From Anabaena lutea FACHB-196 (GTDB lineage: Bacteria > Cyanobacteriota > Cyanobacteriia > Cyanobacteriales > Nostocaceae), in assembly GCF_014698305.1 (NCBI RefSeq), contig NZ_JACJST010000025.1:30569-94568 (forward strand): 64,000 bases of DNA. Reading direction: 5' to 3'. This document shows positions 34,937 through 47,556 of the stretch, piece after piece; positions within the stretch are counted from its first letter, which is position 1, and each line of letters starts with the position of its first letter. The position numbers and the translations under genes are program-made. Below the pieces are notes generated by a model. It was given only the letters and a program-made list of their open reading frames with translations. It had not been told where the DNA came from and made no database searches.

Positions 34937-35863
34937 ATGAACATTATCGTATTTGGCAGTATTAATTTAGACTTAGTAGTCACAACACCGCGCTTACCAG
35001 TTCCCGGAGAAACACTAACGGGAAAAGATTTTTTTAAGACACCGGGAGGTAAAGGTGCAAATCAAGCCGTAGCACTGGCAAAATTGGGAATTCCTACCCA
35101 TATAGTAGGACGTGTAGGCGGGGATACTTTCGGTGTAGAATTAATTGAAAATTTGCAATCATCAGGTGTAAAAACTGCAAATCTATTCATAGATAATAAC
35201 GTTAATTCGGGAGTTGCTATTATCACGGTTGATAATAGTGGAGAAAATCAAATTATTATTATTCCCGGTGCAAATGGGCGTGTAAATGATGAAGATGTAG
35301 AAAGATTATCCCATTTATTACCAGAAGCAAACGCAATACTTTTACAATTAGAAATTCCCATTAATACAGTAGTTGCTGCTGCCAAAGCGGCGAAAAATGC
35401 AAATATTAGTGTCATTCTCGATCCTGCACCAGCACAAACCCATTTACCAGATGAACTTTACCCCTTAATTGATATTATCACACCTAATGAAATAGAAGCA
35501 GAACAGTTGGTGGGTTTTTCTATCGATGGAGAGGAAACAGCCGCAAAAGCCGCAGGTATTTTATTGCAACGAGGAGTAAAATGTGCAGTGATAAAATTGG
35601 GTGCAAAAGGTGTTTATTGTGCCAATGCTGAAGAAGCTTTCTTTACACCTGCTTTCCCAGTTCATGCAGTTGATACCGTTGCCGCCGGTGATGCTTTTAA
35701 TGGTGGTTTAGCAGCAGCACTTTTTCAAAAACTGCCTTTACGAAAAGCAGTAGTTTGGGGTGCAGCAGCAGGTGCTTTAGCAGCTACAAAAAGAGGCGCG
35801 CAAGCATCGCTTCCTGAGAGGGGGAATTTTGATACTTTCTTGCAAGACAAAGGCATTTTATGA
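34937..35863 (+). CDS. rbsK: Ribokinase
   Basis: A PfkB-family carbohydrate kinase of 308 residues that phosphorylates D-ribose at O-5. It shows IIVFGSINLDLVVTTPRLPVPGETLTG, the sugar-binding TPGGKGANQAVALAKLG, ILLQLEIPINTVVAAA, ITPNEIEAEQLVG and the catalytic/anion-hole motif DTVAAGDAFNGGLAAAL. These are all typical of RbsK rather than fructokinase or adenosine kinase. No ribose transporter lies nearby, so it probably recycles ribose from nucleosides; a nucleobase deaminase gene ends eight bases away on the other strand. Confidence 0.93.
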   Translation: MNIIVFGSINLDLVVTTPRLPVPGETLTGKDFFKTPGGKGANQAVALAKLGIPTHIVGRVGGDTFGVELIENLQSSGVKTANLFIDNNVNSGVAIITVDNSGENQIIIIPGANGRVNDEDVERLSHLLPEANAILLQLEIPINTVVAAAKAAKNANISVILDPAPAQTHLPDELYPLIDIITPNEIEAEQLVGFSIDGEETAAKAAGILLQRGVKCAVIKLGAKGVYCANAEEAFFTPAFPVHAVDTVAAGDAFNGGLAAALFQKLPLRKAVVWGAAAGALAATKRGAQASLPERGNFDTFLQDKGIL

Positions 35864-35870
35864 AATATGT

Positions 35871-36302
35871 TTATTTACCAATATCTTCATTCCATAATTC
35901 TGGTTTTTCTTGAATAAATTCACTCATCATTTGTTCGCATTCATGCAAATTCAAATCTATTACTTCCACACCATGAGAAACCATAAACTCTTTCGCACCA
36001 GGAAAGGTTTTTGATTCGCCAGCAATTACTTTTTTAATGCCAAACTGCACCACAGCACCAGCACACAAATAGCATGGCATTAATGTTGAATATAATGTTG
36101 TCCCTCTGTAGCTGCCAATTCTGCCAGCATTGCGAAGACAATCAATTTCAGCATGGGTGACAGGATCGCCATCTTGTACGCGTTTGTTGTGTCCTCTGCC
36201 GAGAATTTTACCATCCTTAACTAGAATGGAACCAATGGGAATTCCTCCTTCTTGTCTACCTTGTTTTGCTTCTGTAATGGCAGCTTGCATAAATTCGTCC
36301 AT
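35871..36302 (-). CDS. Cytosine deaminase, yeast Fcy1-like
   Basis: The 143-residue protein is a zinc-dependent CDA-fold deaminase: HAEIDCL supplies the zinc histidine and catalytic glutamate, and LMPCYLCAGAV the two zinc cysteines. Throughout, and especially at IPIGSILVKDGKILGRGHNKR, TTLYSTLMPCYLC and the ending QEKPELWNEDIG, it follows the yeast cytosine deaminase Fcy1 rather than the bacterial amidohydrolase CodA or the tRNA deaminase TadA. It should convert cytosine to uracil. Together with the convergent ribokinase it fits nucleoside salvage. Confidence 0.88.
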   Translation of the reverse strand: MDEFMQAAITEAKQGRQEGGIPIGSILVKDGKILGRGHNKRVQDGDPVTHAEIDCLRNAGRIGSYRGTTLYSTLMPCYLCAGAVVQFGIKKVIAGESKTFPGAKEFMVSHGVEVIDLNLHECEQMMSEFIQEKPELWNEDIGK

Positions 36303-36323
36303 TTGTAAATTCTCCTTTCTCGT

Positions 36324-37520
36324 TTAATTTGTGGTTGACTTCGCTATTATTCCCAGTTGTAATCCTGGTGGAAAACTACCTTCTTCTTTAATCCGCTTGA
36401 TTTCAGCTTCGGTGATTGGCAAATTTAATTTTTGTGCGGCACACTTGACTACATCTCCTCGGTCAATGATGCCAGCTACAGTACCTGCGGGAGAGAGAAC
36501 AGTAATTCGGGGTAGCTGTTCGTTTTCTAGTTTGTTAATTACTTGGGCTAAGGAAGTTGGTTCTGTAACGGTGGGTATTGTTGTCAGGGGATGAACAATG
36601 CTTTGCAGTGTTTGGGTTTCCCACTGACTTCTTTCCGTTGTCCGCAAATCATCAACTGTCACCATTCCCCGGTAACGTCCATCAGCAGCGGCAAAATAAA
36701 CTTGTGAGGAGGCTGTTTCTAAAAGGTACAAATCAGCAAACTCTCTTAATGTTTGGTCAGCGTCTACTACCCGAAAATCACGGGTCATGGCATCAGCAGC
36801 TACTAGTTTGAGTAAGGTTTCTTGTAATGTGGTTACACGGTCATAACTGTTGGCGTTACGAATTCCAAACCAACCCAAGAGTACAATCCATAAACCTGTG
36901 AGTAATTCTCTGCTGAAGAAATCTATGGCAAATCCTAAAGCGATCGCACTATAACCTAAAATCTGTCCGCACCTTGCTGCCCAATGTACGGCTTGAAAGC
37001 GATCGCCTGTGATTTTCCATAGTGCTGCTTTTAATACCTGTCCACCATCCAACGGTAAACCGGGAATTAAGTTAAATAAAGCGACAACTAAGTTAATTCT
37101 CGCTAAATCTCTCACCATTACACTCAGCGGTGTGGTATCAGGAATCACGTTAGAAGCTAGACGTAGCAGCAAAAACAGGACTACACTAACCGCAGGGCCT
37201 GCGATCGCTACTTGAAATGCTTTTCCTGGAGTTTTCGATTCTTCCTCTATTGCTGCAATCCCACCGAAAAAAAACAACGTAATCGAATTAACTTTAATCC
37301 CTTGAGACTGTGCTACTAAGCTGTGTCCCAACTCATGCAATAACACAGAAGTAAATAATAGCAGTGCCATCACTAGTCCAGCACTCCAACCTGTGACAGT
37401 ACCCCATCGTTGATAAGCCACTCCAAAATTTAGGGTTGCTAACCCCAAAATTACAAACCACAACGGGTCTAAAAACAGAGGAATACCAAACAAAGAGCCA
37501 ATTTTCCAATTAGTTTGCAT
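36324..37520 (-). CDS. Site-2 protease family zinc metalloprotease with CBS pair
   Basis: An M50 intramembrane protease of 398 residues. The zinc motif HELGH is at residues 62-66 within a membrane helix, and the third ligand lies in NLIPGLPLDGGQVL near 155. About six hydrophobic helices fill residues 1-225. Two CBS domains (ADAMTRDFRVVDADQTLREF; IVHPLTTIPTVTEPTSLAQV) form the cytoplasmic C-terminus and probably sense adenine nucleotides. Such enzymes release transcription or anti-sigma factors from membranes; the substrate here is unknown. It begins 21 bp beyond the cytosine deaminase gene on the same strand and may share a transcript. Confidence 0.92.
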   Translation of the reverse strand: MQTNWKIGSLFGIPLFLDPLWFVILGLATLNFGVAYQRWGTVTGWSAGLVMALLLFTSVLLHELGHSLVAQSQGIKVNSITLFFFGGIAAIEEESKTPGKAFQVAIAGPAVSVVLFLLLRLASNVIPDTTPLSVMVRDLARINLVVALFNLIPGLPLDGGQVLKAALWKITGDRFQAVHWAARCGQILGYSAIALGFAIDFFSRELLTGLWIVLLGWFGIRNANSYDRVTTLQETLLKLVAADAMTRDFRVVDADQTLREFADLYLLETASSQVYFAAADGRYRGMVTVDDLRTTERSQWETQTLQSIVHPLTTIPTVTEPTSLAQVINKLENEQLPRITVLSPAGTVAGIIDRGDVVKCAAQKLNLPITEAEIKRIKEEGSFPPGLQLGIIAKSTTN

Positions 37521-37970
37521 TATTTTTTCCTCGTATTATCTATTTTTAAGTAGGTAGACACAAATAAATCAAACTATATTAAGTAACGATAATTTATAGT
37601 AGTTCCCATGCTCGTGAGGTACAAAGTTTTCTAGTTTTAGGGAACAGGGAACAGGGAATTCTTAATTTTCCCCGCGTCTCCCCATCTCCCCATCTCCCCA
37701 TCTCCCCATCTCCCCATCTCCCCGTCTCCCCGTCTCCCCGTCCCCGCGTCCCCGCGTCCCCGCGTCTGGTAAAAGAGACACAGCATTTCTGTGTCCCCAG
37801 GAAATAGATTAAAAATGAGTAAGTAGGTGAACGGAAAAAAACCGTAGACGCGGAGCGGCTTCTCGAAGAGTAATATGTAACGAAAAGTAAAGTTGCCCAA
37901 AACCTTTTCTCTGTTCCCTGTTCCCTTGTCATAACGACAATTTTTAACGCCAACCTACTTAAACAAAACG
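37521..37970. repeat. Low-complexity STRR region upstream of the site-2 protease
   Basis: No gene. At 37670-37767 runs an array of octamers CTCCCCAT (five copies) passing into CTCCCCGT and CCCCGCGT units. A GACGCGGAGCGGCTTCTCG patch at 37849-37867 is another dispersed cyanobacterial repeat. Open frames on the minus strand at 37594-37953 and 37637-37900 translate to GRWGDGEMGRWGD-type repeats and are artefacts. Confidence 0.88.
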
Positions 37971-39644
37971 TTACTTATTAAAACTGTAAATGTGCTGTGT
38001 CTCTAAGTTTTCCTTCAATGACGAAGGTAGGAGATCGGCAGTAAATATTTGTCGATCTAACTGCACTTGCAAATTACTCAGCGGATCACTACCTGAAGAA
38101 ATGAGAAATTCCAATTTCTGGACATAAGGTAAATTTACTAATTCATCCAGAATTTTACAGATTGCTTGCAGATAAGGATGACCGCTTTGTTGATACCAAT
38201 CAGATTCAGCTACATTCGCTTGGTCAAAACCCAAATGTACAGTTAAAGATGGCTTATCAAACAGAGCAATTCCTACCGGACGTGCTTCTTCCTGTAATAA
38301 CAAATCATGGTTATTGACTAAGTAGCGTAATTTTTCTAAGCGTTCATAGCGTTGTGTCACCAATTGCGGGTCATCTTGCCAGTGAATAGCCACAGTTACA
38401 AGATAACTTTGTAACAGCATATGCCCTAGCTTTTTCGCCTTTGTTTCCAGGTAATAGGAATTGTAATCATTAGCCTCAATTAACAAAGGCACACGATCTA
38501 CTACTTCCAATCCATAGCCTTTAACACCAGCAATTTTACGGGGGTTGTTGGTAACAAGGCGAATCTTTTTAATGCCCAAATCCATTAGCATTTGCGCCCC
38601 CATACCGTAGTCTCGCAAGTCAGCGGGGAATCCCAAACGCTCATTTGCTTCCACTGTATCTAGTCCCATATCCTGTAACGAGTAGGCTTTGAGTTTATTA
38701 ATCAAGCCAATACCCCGACCTTCTTGCCGTAGGTAAACAACGACACCTTGACCGACAGACTCAATCATTTTCAATGCGGCTTCCAACTGCATTCGACAGT
38801 CGCAGCGCAAAGAACCCAAAGCATCACCTGTTAAACATTCTGAGTGCATTCGCACCATCACAGGCTCATCTTTAAAATTTGCAGGATCGCCCTTGACAAT
38901 AGCTACGTGTTCTGTATTATCTAGGGTGTGGCGATAGCCATAAATATCAAATTGACCAAATTGGCTGGGTAGCCTAGTAACGATTTCTCGATATACCAAG
39001 CGATCATTTTGGAGACGATAACTGATTAAATCGGCGATGCTAATAATTTTTAGCTGATGATTTTGAGCATATTGTACTAACTGCGTTAATCGCGCCATAG
39101 AACCATCAGGGTTTTGAATTTCACAAATAACCCCAGCTGGGTACAATCCAGCTAATCGAGCTAAATCCACGGCTGCTTCCGTATGTCCAGCCCGTTTAAG
39201 TACACCTCCAGCCCTAGCCCGAAGTGGGAAAATATGACCAGGACGGCGTAACTCTTCAGGTTTTGTGGCTGGGTTGAGAGCCACTTGGATAGTGCGGGCG
39301 CGGTCTTCGGCGGAAATGCCCGTAGAGACACCTAAATGAGGTCCTGCGTCAATGCTGACAGTGAAGGCAGTTTGGTTAGTATCTGTCAGAGTACTAACCA
39401 TCAATGGTAAATCTAGTTCATCCAAGCGATCGCCTGTCATTGCCAGACAAATCAGTCCTCTGGCTTCCACAGCCATAAAATTGATCATATCGGGGGTGGC
39501 AAATTGGGCGGCACAAATTAAATCGCCTTCATTTTCTCTATTTTCATCATCCACTACCACAATGGAGCGTCCTGCTTTGAGGTCTGCCAAAGCGGCATCT
39601 ATGGAATCGAATTCAAAAGCTTGGCTAGTCTTAGGCTGTAACAC
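37971..39644 (-). CDS. ribBA: Bifunctional 3,4-dihydroxy-2-butanone-4-phosphate synthase / GTP cyclohydrolase II
   Basis: RibBA supplies both starting units of riboflavin. Residues 1-205 are the DHBP synthase ([39 protein letters not shown]). Residues 210-405 are GTP cyclohydrolase II, with the zinc cysteines in [19 protein letters not shown] and the catalytic [19 protein letters not shown]-terminal extension of about 150 residues ([20 protein letters not shown]...) is usual in cyanobacterial RibBA (total about 557). The start at 39644 fits the family. It is divergent from argC. Confidence 0.97.
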   Translation of the reverse strand: MLQPKTSQAFEFDSIDAALADLKAGRSIVVVDDENRENEGDLICAAQFATPDMINFMAVEARGLICLAMTGDRLDELDLPLMVSTLTDTNQTAFTVSIDAGPHLGVSTGISAEDRARTIQVALNPATKPEELRRPGHIFPLRARAGGVLKRAGHTEAAVDLARLAGLYPAGVICEIQNPDGSMARLTQLVQYAQNHQLKIISIADLISYRLQNDRLVYREIVTRLPSQFGQFDIYGYRHTLDNTEHVAIVKGDPANFKDEPVMVRMHSECLTGDALGSLRCDCRMQLEAALKMIESVGQGVVVYLRQEGRGIGLINKLKAYSLQDMGLDTVEANERLGFPADLRDYGMGAQMLMDLGIKKIRLVTNNPRKIAGVKGYGLEVVDRVPLLIEANDYNSYYLETKAKKLGHMLLQSYLVTVAIHWQDDPQLVTQRYERLEKLRYLVNNHDLLLQEEARPVGIALFDKPSLTVHLGFDQANVAESDWYQQSGHPYLQAICKILDELVNLPYVQKLEFLISSGSDPLSNLQVQLDRQIFTADLLPSSLKENLETQHIYSFNK

Positions 39645-39915
39645 AGAAAATTTCCAGCTACCAACGTAAATTTTTTTAACAATTTCTTATTTTAAATTGT
39701 AGCTTCTTTATCGGATACAGAAGTAGACTAGCAATCATTCGATAAAATGACAAAAATTTCTGCTACTAAAAATGCAGCAATGGAATGGAGACTGAGGCTA
39801 TGGGGAGTTGGGCAAATAATTTTCTCAATCACCTGTTTTGCGTATTTCCCATCTAGTCGCTGATATTGTGGATAGCTGAGAACAAATTAACAAAAGTAGA
39901 TAAGGATTTCATCAC

Positions 39916-40974
39916 ATGGGTAATTTCAGACGCGTACCAGTTGGGATTGTTGGCGCGTCAGGCTATGGCGGAGTCCAACTAGTTAGACTACTGATGGATC
40001 ATCCAGAAGTTGAACTGGTGTATTTAGGTGGTGAAAGCAGCGCGGGTAAATCCTTTGCTGATATTTATCCACATCTAGGTAATATAGTTAACTTACCAAT
40101 TGAGGCTGTAGATCCAGAAATTATTGCCAGTCGTTGTGAAGTAGTGTTTCTTTCTTTACCCAACGGACTAGCCTGCCAAATCACACCTCAACTACTAGAA
40201 AAAGGATGTAAAGTACTGGATCTGAGTGCAGATTATAGATTCAGTGACTTGACAACTTATACAAATTGGTATGGTACACAAAGAAGCGATCGCACCGTTG
40301 CCGCTACAGCAGTTTATGGTTTACCGGAATTGTACCGCGATCGCATTTTGGAAGCTCAACTCATCGGTTGTCCCGGTTGCTATCCCACAGCCAGCCTCCT
40401 CGCACTTTCTCCACTTTTAAAACAGGGTTTAATAGTTCCAGAAACAGCCATTATTGATGCTAAATCTGGAACATCTGGCGGCGGCAGACAAGCCAAAGTT
40501 AATCTCTTATTAGCCGAAGCAGATAACTCTCTGGGAGCCTATAACGTTGCCCGTCACCGTCACACCCCAGAAATTGAGCAAATTTGCAGCGAATTGGCAG
40601 GACACGAAGTCACAATCCAATTTACACCTCATCTCATCCCTATGGTGCGGGGGATTTTGGCAACCGTATACGCCACACTGCGCGACCCTGGTTTAGTCCG
40701 TGACGACTTAATCACAATTTTTACAGCTTTTTATCGTAATTCCCCTTGGGTAAAAATCTGTAATAGCGGCACATACCCCCAAACAAAATGGGCTTGTGGT
40801 AGCAACAATTGTTATATCGGCATAGAAGTTGATCCCCGCACAGGCCGGGTGATTGTCATGTCAGCCATTGATAACTTAATTAAAGGTCAAGCTGGACAAG
40901 CAATCCAGTGTATGAACCTGATGCTGGGCTGGGATGAAACCTTGGGGTTGCCCAAAGTCGGATTTTATCCTTAA
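39916..40974 (+). CDS. argC: N-acetyl-gamma-glutamyl-phosphate reductase
   Basis: ArgC reduces N-acetylglutamyl-5-phosphate to the semialdehyde, the third step of arginine synthesis. The 352-residue protein has [18 protein letters not shown] (NADP-binding), FLSLPNGLA, the active-site [10 protein letters not shown] with catalytic cysteine near 155, [10 protein letters not shown] and the C-terminal [20 protein letters not shown]. It is complete and single-gene. Arginine supply also feeds cyanophycin in heterocystous species. It converges with eno across a repeat-filled 80-bp gap. Confidence 0.97.
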   Translation: MGNFRRVPVGIVGASGYGGVQLVRLLMDHPEVELVYLGGESSAGKSFADIYPHLGNIVNLPIEAVDPEIIASRCEVVFLSLPNGLACQITPQLLEKGCKVLDLSADYRFSDLTTYTNWYGTQRSDRTVAATAVYGLPELYRDRILEAQLIGCPGCYPTASLLALSPLLKQGLIVPETAIIDAKSGTSGGGRQAKVNLLLAEADNSLGAYNVARHRHTPEIEQICSELAGHEVTIQFTPHLIPMVRGILATVYATLRDPGLVRDDLITIFTAFYRNSPWVKICNSGTYPQTKWACGSNNCYIGIEVDPRTGRVIVMSAIDNLIKGQAGQAIQCMNLMLGWDETLGLPKVGFYP

Positions 40975-40976
40975 TT

Positions 40977-41054
40977 TGGTAATGGGTAATGGGTGATAGG
41001 TAATGGGTAGAAGTTTTTCCAATTACCAATTACCAATTACCAATTACCAATTAC
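40977..41054. repeat. STRR hairpin between convergent argC and eno
   Basis: GGTAATGGGTAATGGGTGATAGG on one side and four CAATTAC units on the other (41020-41054) are complementary and flank GTAGAAGTTTTT. The array fills the entire gap between two convergent stop codons and can fold into a long hairpin, which could terminate transcripts from both sides. Confidence 0.85.
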
Positions 41055-42395
<1,341 letters not shown>

Positions 42396-42515
42396 TTAGT
42401 CCTAACCCAATCGTTAGCATAGGCGTTTCTGGAGCGAAATCGGCTGACATTAAAGAAGATTTCCAATAGAGAAGGGTTGGAGTTAGTCTACTTGGTAATG
42501 TTTAATTTTGGGATG

Positions 42516-43397
42516 CTAATTAGTTCTTGCAGTATCAACTGTTCTTAGCTGACGATAGCTATGAAGTAAATTAAAAAACTTATCAAAATCAAAACTCTTT
42601 GGATCTGCTCTTTGTCCAGAACGGTCAACAGCCCGATGGGTGGTAATTCTATCATCTGGAACTTGACTTTGAGCAATCAACCAAGCCAAAGAGTTATATT
42701 GAGCATTTGTATAACCACTATGACCCTGGATATCATTTTGACCCCAAGCATCGGCAGGGGTTTCTAAAGACACATGATAAGCAAAATTATTCACAGATGG
42801 GGGTAAAGTGGAGTTAGTCTGCACAGTTTCCAAACCATTAACACCCTCAAAAACAGAATTACCCGCACCAAAAGCGCGTTTTTCTGGTGGAACAAGATAA
42901 ACCACCGTTCCATCTAGGGTAATTAAAGCGTGATAACTCGCTTGTACATTTTCATCATCATGGGGTGTTTGAAAAAAATTAATCGCGCTAGAAGCAGAAT
43001 TGCTAGTTTCGTGAATGACAATAATCGGTTGGTTGTTGAAAACTACACCGTTAACATCTGTAGCAAAGCGATCGCCATAATTGCTAGAATGCACTTCAGC
43101 TTTGGCAAGATTAGGTCTATATTTGGCAAAAGCCGCCGTAGTTGCATATTTAAGATTAATTTTATTGGTTTTATTGGTTTTGACTGGGGATTTAGGTAAA
43201 TTTACTTTTTTCTCTTCGGTAGTTATGGTCGATTGTAGTTGTGCCTGTGGATATTGACTCCAAGTTGTAACTGCTGGATTTGAAGCAGCGTTATGATTTT
43301 TCATCTGTCTTGCACCACCGATAAACACTGCCAAAATCAGCGCCGCAAACATGAAAAAGATTAACATTACTCTAGTCGCCCAATCCCTAAATCTCAT
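42516..43397 (-). CDS. N-acetylmuramoyl-L-alanine amidase (amidase_2/PGRP fold), membrane-anchored
   Basis: The 293-residue protein has an N-terminal membrane helix (VMLIFFMFAALILAVFIGG), a linker to about residue 90, then a type-2 amidase domain. That domain contains the zinc-binding IVIHETSNSA, a YHALITLDGTVVYLVPPEKRAFGAG core, and H plus D/R ligands in ITTHRAVDRSGQRADPKSFD. It should cut the bond between N-acetylmuramic acid and the peptide stem in the periplasm. Cell-wall remodelling, perhaps at septal junctions, is the probable role. It is transcribed away from metH. Confidence 0.87.
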   Translation of the reverse strand: MRFRDWATRVMLIFFMFAALILAVFIGGARQMKNHNAASNPAVTTWSQYPQAQLQSTITTEEKKVNLPKSPVKTNKTNKINLKYATTAAFAKYRPNLAKAEVHSSNYGDRFATDVNGVVFNNQPIIVIHETSNSASSAINFFQTPHDDENVQASYHALITLDGTVVYLVPPEKRAFGAGNSVFEGVNGLETVQTNSTLPPSVNNFAYHVSLETPADAWGQNDIQGHSGYTNAQYNSLAWLIAQSQVPDDRITTHRAVDRSGQRADPKSFDFDKFFNLLHSYRQLRTVDTARTN

Positions 43398-43927
43398 ATA
43401 TGTAATACTAGTAATATGGCTAACATTGATATTATGATTTTACTGCTCAGGAAAAAAGGATACTAGTATACTAAATGTAGTTCCAATAACTTTTTCAACC
43501 TGTCTTGAGGATCATTTTAGCATTCACAATATTGTAGATACAAAACACAGCCACTTAAAAACGGCTGGTTAAAAGCAATCTCCAGAATTAAAATACTTAT
43601 TTTCTTTAAAACCTGTCTAAAACCATCTAAACTTTGGAAAAAAATAAACTAAATCTAGTGATTCACAGCGGAAATAACTATACCAGTTAAAAAAGCTGAC
43701 TCCCCGACCAAAGTAAAATTATCATATTCTTTCTTCTTTCTTTCCTTCTCCTGTCGGAGACGCTGCGCGAACGGAACGTCTTCGACGAACGCGTCTTTGC
43801 GGTATGCCTACGGCACGCTCCGCGAACATTTAATCCGTATTCTTTTAGTAGGAAGGGAGTATGCAAAAACCTTCCTTCTGTCGTGCTGCACTAGTGTCAC
43901 AAAACCAACTCTATTTTTTAACACAAT
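43398..43927. other. Intergenic region upstream of metH
   Basis: About 530 bases with no gene. A short stem CAGCC/GGCTG lies at about 43549-43567. At 43751-43827 sits a GC-rich dispersed cyanobacterial repeat made of pieces such as GGAGACGCTGCGCGAAC and CGGTATGCCTACGGCACGC. No cobalamin or SAM riboswitch signature was recognised upstream of the metH start. Confidence 0.6.
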
Positions 43928-46900
43928 ATGACCCATCCTTTTCTAAAACACCTACACAGTCCAGAACGTCCCGTAATCGTCTTTGACGGCGCAATGGGAA
44001 CAAACCTGCAAACCCAAAACCTCACTGCTGAAGATTTTGGAGGCGCACAATATGAAGGCTGTAACGAATATCTAGTCCACAGTAAACCCGAAGCCATAAT
44101 TAAAGTTCACCGTGACTTTCTGACTGCTGGTGCTGATGTCATTGAAACCGACACCTTTGGATCTATGTCCATAGTTTTAGCAGAATACGACTTAGCAGAC
44201 CAGGCTTACTACCTCACAAAGAAAGCCGCCGAACTCGCCAAAAGTGTCGCTGCGGAATTTTCCACTCCCGAAAAACCCCGATTTGTAGCGGGTTCTATTG
44301 GCCCGACAACCAAACTTCCCACCTTGGGACATATTGACTTTGACACCATGAAAGCCTCTTTTGCTGAACAAGCAGAAGCGCTGTTTGATGGTGGTGTTGA
44401 TTTATTCCTAGTGGAAACCTGCCAAGATGTGCTGCAAATTAAAGCGGCGTTAAATGGGATTGAAGAAGTTTTTACCAAAAAAGGCGAAAGAAGACCCTTA
44501 ATGGTGTCTGTAACTATGGAAAGCATGGGGACAATGCTGGTAGGTACAGAAATCAGCGCCGTACTTACTATCCTCGAACCTTACCCCATTGATATTCTCG
44601 GTTTGAACTGCGCCACTGGTCCCGACTTGATGAAACCACACATCAAGTATTTATCAGAACATTCACCTTTCGTAGTTTCCTGTATTCCCAATGCGGGTTT
44701 ACCAGAAAACATCGGTGGTCAAGCGCATTACAAACTGACACCCATTGAATTACGGATGTCCTTAATGCACTTTATCGAAGATTTGGGTGTCCAAGTGATT
44801 GGGGGTTGCTGTGGGACACGGCCAGAACACATTCAACAATTAGCGGAAATTGCCAAAGATTTAAAACCGAAAGTTAGACAGCCGAGTTTAGAACCAGCAG
44901 CGGCTTCAATTTATTCTACTCAGCCCTATGACCAAGATAATTCTTTCTTGATTGTCGGTGAACGTCTCAACGCCAGTGGTTCTAAAAAATGCCGTGATTT
45001 ACTCAACGCCGAAGACTGGGATGGTTTAGTATCAATGGCGCGGAGTCAAGTTAAAGAAGGCGCACATATCCTTGATGTTAACGTTGACTATGTGGGACGT
45101 GACGGCGTGCGTGATATGCACGAATTGGTTTCCCGCATTGTTAATAATGTTACATTGCCTTTAATGCTCGATTCCACCGAATGGGAAAAAATGGAAGCGG
45201 GTTTAAAAGTTGCTGGTGGTAAGTGTTTGCTCAATTCTACTAATTATGAAGATGGCGAACCGCGATTTTTGAAGGTGTTGGAATTAGCGAAAAAATACGG
45301 TGCTGGTGTAATTATTGGGACAATTGATGAAGATGGGATGGCGCGGACAGCCGAGAAAAAGTTTCAAATTGCCCAACGTGCTTACCGTCAAGCTGTAGAA
45401 TATGGTATTGCTCCTACGGAAATATTTTTTGATACTTTGGCTTTACCGATTTCTACTGGGATTGAAGAAGATCGGGAAAATGGCAAAGCTACCATTGAAT
45501 CAATTCGTCGTATTCGGCAAGAATTACCGGGATGTCATGTAATTCTTGGTGTTTCTAACATATCTTTCGGTTTAAATCCAGCATCGCGGATGGTGTTAAA
45601 CTCGATGTTTTTGCATGAAGCGATGAACGCGGGCATGGATGCAGCAATTGTCAGCGCGAGTAAAATTTTACCACTAGCGAAGATTGATCCCCAACATCAA
45701 GAAGTTTGTCGTCAGTTAATTTATGATGAACGCAAATTTGATGGTAATGTCTGCGTTTATGATCCTTTGGGAGAATTAACAACAATTTTTGCAGGAGTCA
45801 AAACCAAACGGAACACAGGTGTTGATGAAAGTTTACCAATTGAAGAACGTTTGAAACGCCACATTATTGACGGTGAACGCATTGGTTTAGAAACACAATT
45901 AACCAAGGCTTTAGAACAATATCCTCCCTTAGAAATCATCAATACATTTCTGTTAGACGGGATGAAAGTTGTGGGTGAATTGTTCGGTTCTGGACAAATG
46001 CAATTACCTTTTGTATTACAATCAGCGGAAACCATGAAAGCTGCGGTTGCGTATCTTGAACCGTTCATGGAAAAGTCGGAATCGGGTAATAATGCAAAGG
46101 GAACTTTTGTGATTGCGACGGTAAAAGGCGATGTTCACGATATTGGTAAAAACCTCGTGGATATCATCTTATCTAACAATGGTTACAAGGTGATTAACCT
46201 GGGCATTAAGCAATCTGTGGAAAACATCATTCAAGCTTATGAACAGTATAGACCTGATTGTATTGCCATGAGTGGATTGTTAGTAAAATCCACCGCTTTT
46301 ATGAAGGAGAATTTACAGGCTTTTAATGACAAGGGAATTACTGTTCCGGTAATTTTAGGTGGTGCAGCTTTAACTCCTAAGTTTGTTAATCAAGATTGCC
46401 AAAATGCTTACAAAGGTAAAGTTGTTTATGGCAAAGATGCATTTTCTGATTTGCATTTCATGGATAAGTTAATGCCTGCTAAAACCGCAGGTAATTGGGA
46501 TGATTTGCAGGGATTTTTGGATGAATTAAGAGAGTCGGAAGAATCAAGCAATGGTCATAAGGAAGTAATACAAATCACTTCTGAAGAAAAAACCTCTGCT
46601 GAACCCAAAGAAATAGATACCAGACGTTCGGAAGCTGTAGCAATAGATATTGAACGTCCCCAACCACCTTTTTGGGGAACACAGTTTTTACAACCTGATG
46701 ATATTTCTTTGGAGGAGTTATTCTGGTATTTAGATTTGCAAGCTTTGGTGGCTGGACAATGGCAATTCCGCAAGCCGAAAGAACAATCTAAGGAGGAATA
46801 TCAAGCGTTTTTAGCTGAAAAGGTTTATCCAATTTTAGAAGATTGGAAACAGCGAATTATTGAGGAGAATTTATTGCATCCTCAAGTGATTTATGGATAT

Positions 46901-47458
46901 TTTCCTTGTCAGTCTGAGGGGAATACTTTACATATATATGATGTGGAGAATCAATCAAAACAGGTGGCAAGTTTTGAGTTTCCTCGTCAGAAGTCTTCTA
47001 ATAGGTTATGTATTGCTGATTTCTTTGCACCAAAGGAATTGGGAATAATTGATGTTTTCCCTATGCAAGCGGTGACTGTGGGGGAAGTGGCAACGGAGTT
47101 TGCACAAAAATTATTTGCCAATAATCAATACACTGATTATCTGTATTTTCATGGAATGGCGGTGCAGGTTGCGGAAGCTTTGGCAGAATGGACTCACGCT
47201 AGAATTCGCCGGGAGTTGGGTTTTGGTGATGCTGAACCGGATAATATTCGGGATATTTTGGCGCAGCGTTATCAAGGTTCTCGGTATAGTTTCGGCTATC
47301 CTGCTTGTCCGAATATCCAAGATCAGTATAAGCAGTTGGAGTTGTTGGGGGTTGATAGGATGAAGATGCACATGGATGAAAGTGAGCAATTGTATCCTGA
47401 ACAGTCTACGACGGCGATTATTACTTATCACCCTGTAGCGAAGTATTTCACGGCTTAG
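43928..47458 (+). CDS. metH: Cobalamin-dependent methionine synthase
   Basis: MetH transfers a methyl group from 5-methyltetrahydrofolate to homocysteine through methylcobalamin. The 1176-residue protein has all modules. The homocysteine domain ([14 protein letters not shown]; zinc cysteines in LNCATG and [12 protein letters not shown]) covers residues 1-310. The pterin domain runs about 345-600 ([20 protein letters not shown]). The cap and B12-binding region follows, with base-off histidine in [15 protein letters not shown] near residue 737 and [10 protein letters not shown]. The reactivation domain binding S-adenosylmethionine ends the protein ([17 protein letters not shown]). The cobM gene in this window belongs to its cofactor pathway. 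Confidence 0.98.
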   Translation: MTHPFLKHLHSPERPVIVFDGAMGTNLQTQNLTAEDFGGAQYEGCNEYLVHSKPEAIIKVHRDFLTAGADVIETDTFGSMSIVLAEYDLADQAYYLTKKAAELAKSVAAEFSTPEKPRFVAGSIGPTTKLPTLGHIDFDTMKASFAEQAEALFDGGVDLFLVETCQDVLQIKAALNGIEEVFTKKGERRPLMVSVTMESMGTMLVGTEISAVLTILEPYPIDILGLNCATGPDLMKPHIKYLSEHSPFVVSCIPNAGLPENIGGQAHYKLTPIELRMSLMHFIEDLGVQVIGGCCGTRPEHIQQLAEIAKDLKPKVRQPSLEPAAASIYSTQPYDQDNSFLIVGERLNASGSKKCRDLLNAEDWDGLVSMARSQVKEGAHILDVNVDYVGRDGVRDMHELVSRIVNNVTLPLMLDSTEWEKMEAGLKVAGGKCLLNSTNYEDGEPRFLKVLELAKKYGAGVIIGTIDEDGMARTAEKKFQIAQRAYRQAVEYGIAPTEIFFDTLALPISTGIEEDRENGKATIESIRRIRQELPGCHVILGVSNISFGLNPASRMVLNSMFLHEAMNAGMDAAIVSASKILPLAKIDPQHQEVCRQLIYDERKFDGNVCVYDPLGELTTIFAGVKTKRNTGVDESLPIEERLKRHIIDGERIGLETQLTKALEQYPPLEIINTFLLDGMKVVGELFGSGQMQLPFVLQSAETMKAAVAYLEPFMEKSESGNNAKGTFVIATVKGDVHDIGKNLVDIILSNNGYKVINLGIKQSVENIIQAYEQYRPDCIAMSGLLVKSTAFMKENLQAFNDKGITVPVILGGAALTPKFVNQDCQNAYKGKVVYGKDAFSDLHFMDKLMPAKTAGNWDDLQGFLDELRESEESSNGHKEVIQITSEEKTSAEPKEIDTRRSEAVAIDIERPQPPFWGTQFLQPDDISLEELFWYLDLQALVAGQWQFRKPKEQSKEEYQAFLAEKVYPILEDWKQRIIEENLLHPQVIYGYFPCQSEGNTLHIYDVENQSKQVASFEFPRQKSSNRLCIADFFAPKELGIIDVFPMQAVTVGEVATEFAQKLFANNQYTDYLYFHGMAVQVAEALAEWTHARIRRELGFGDAEPDNIRDILAQRYQGSRYSFGYPACPNIQDQYKQLELLGVDRMKMHMDESEQLYPEQSTTAIITYHPVAKYFTA

Positions 47459-47464
47459 TTTTTT

Positions 47465-47500
47465 ATCCCCCTTCGTTTTTTGATGGAGGGGGGATTTAAT
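47465..47500 (+). terminator. Terminator of metH
   Basis: ATCCCCC (47465-47471) pairs with GGGGGAT (47489-47495), followed by TTAATTTAATATT. It starts seven bases after the metH stop codon. Confidence 0.75.
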
Positions 47501-47556
47501 TTAATATTAATAGTGGGTTATGCGATCGCTAATTTACCCTACAAACTAATTAGGGA

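Noticed and set aside
37594..37953. Two minus-strand ORFs with GRWGDGEMGRWGD-type repeats
   Set aside because: They are frames through the CTCCCCAT octamer array and have no conserved sequence.
40977..41054. Possible short CRISPR-like array in the regularly repeated CAATTAC units
   Set aside because: Units are contiguous 7-mers without spacers, and no cas genes are in the window; it is an STRR.
43398..43927. Cobalamin or SAM riboswitch upstream of metH
   Set aside because: No B12-box GCCACTG-type core or SAM-I/SAM-II signature was found; only a short stem and dispersed repeats.
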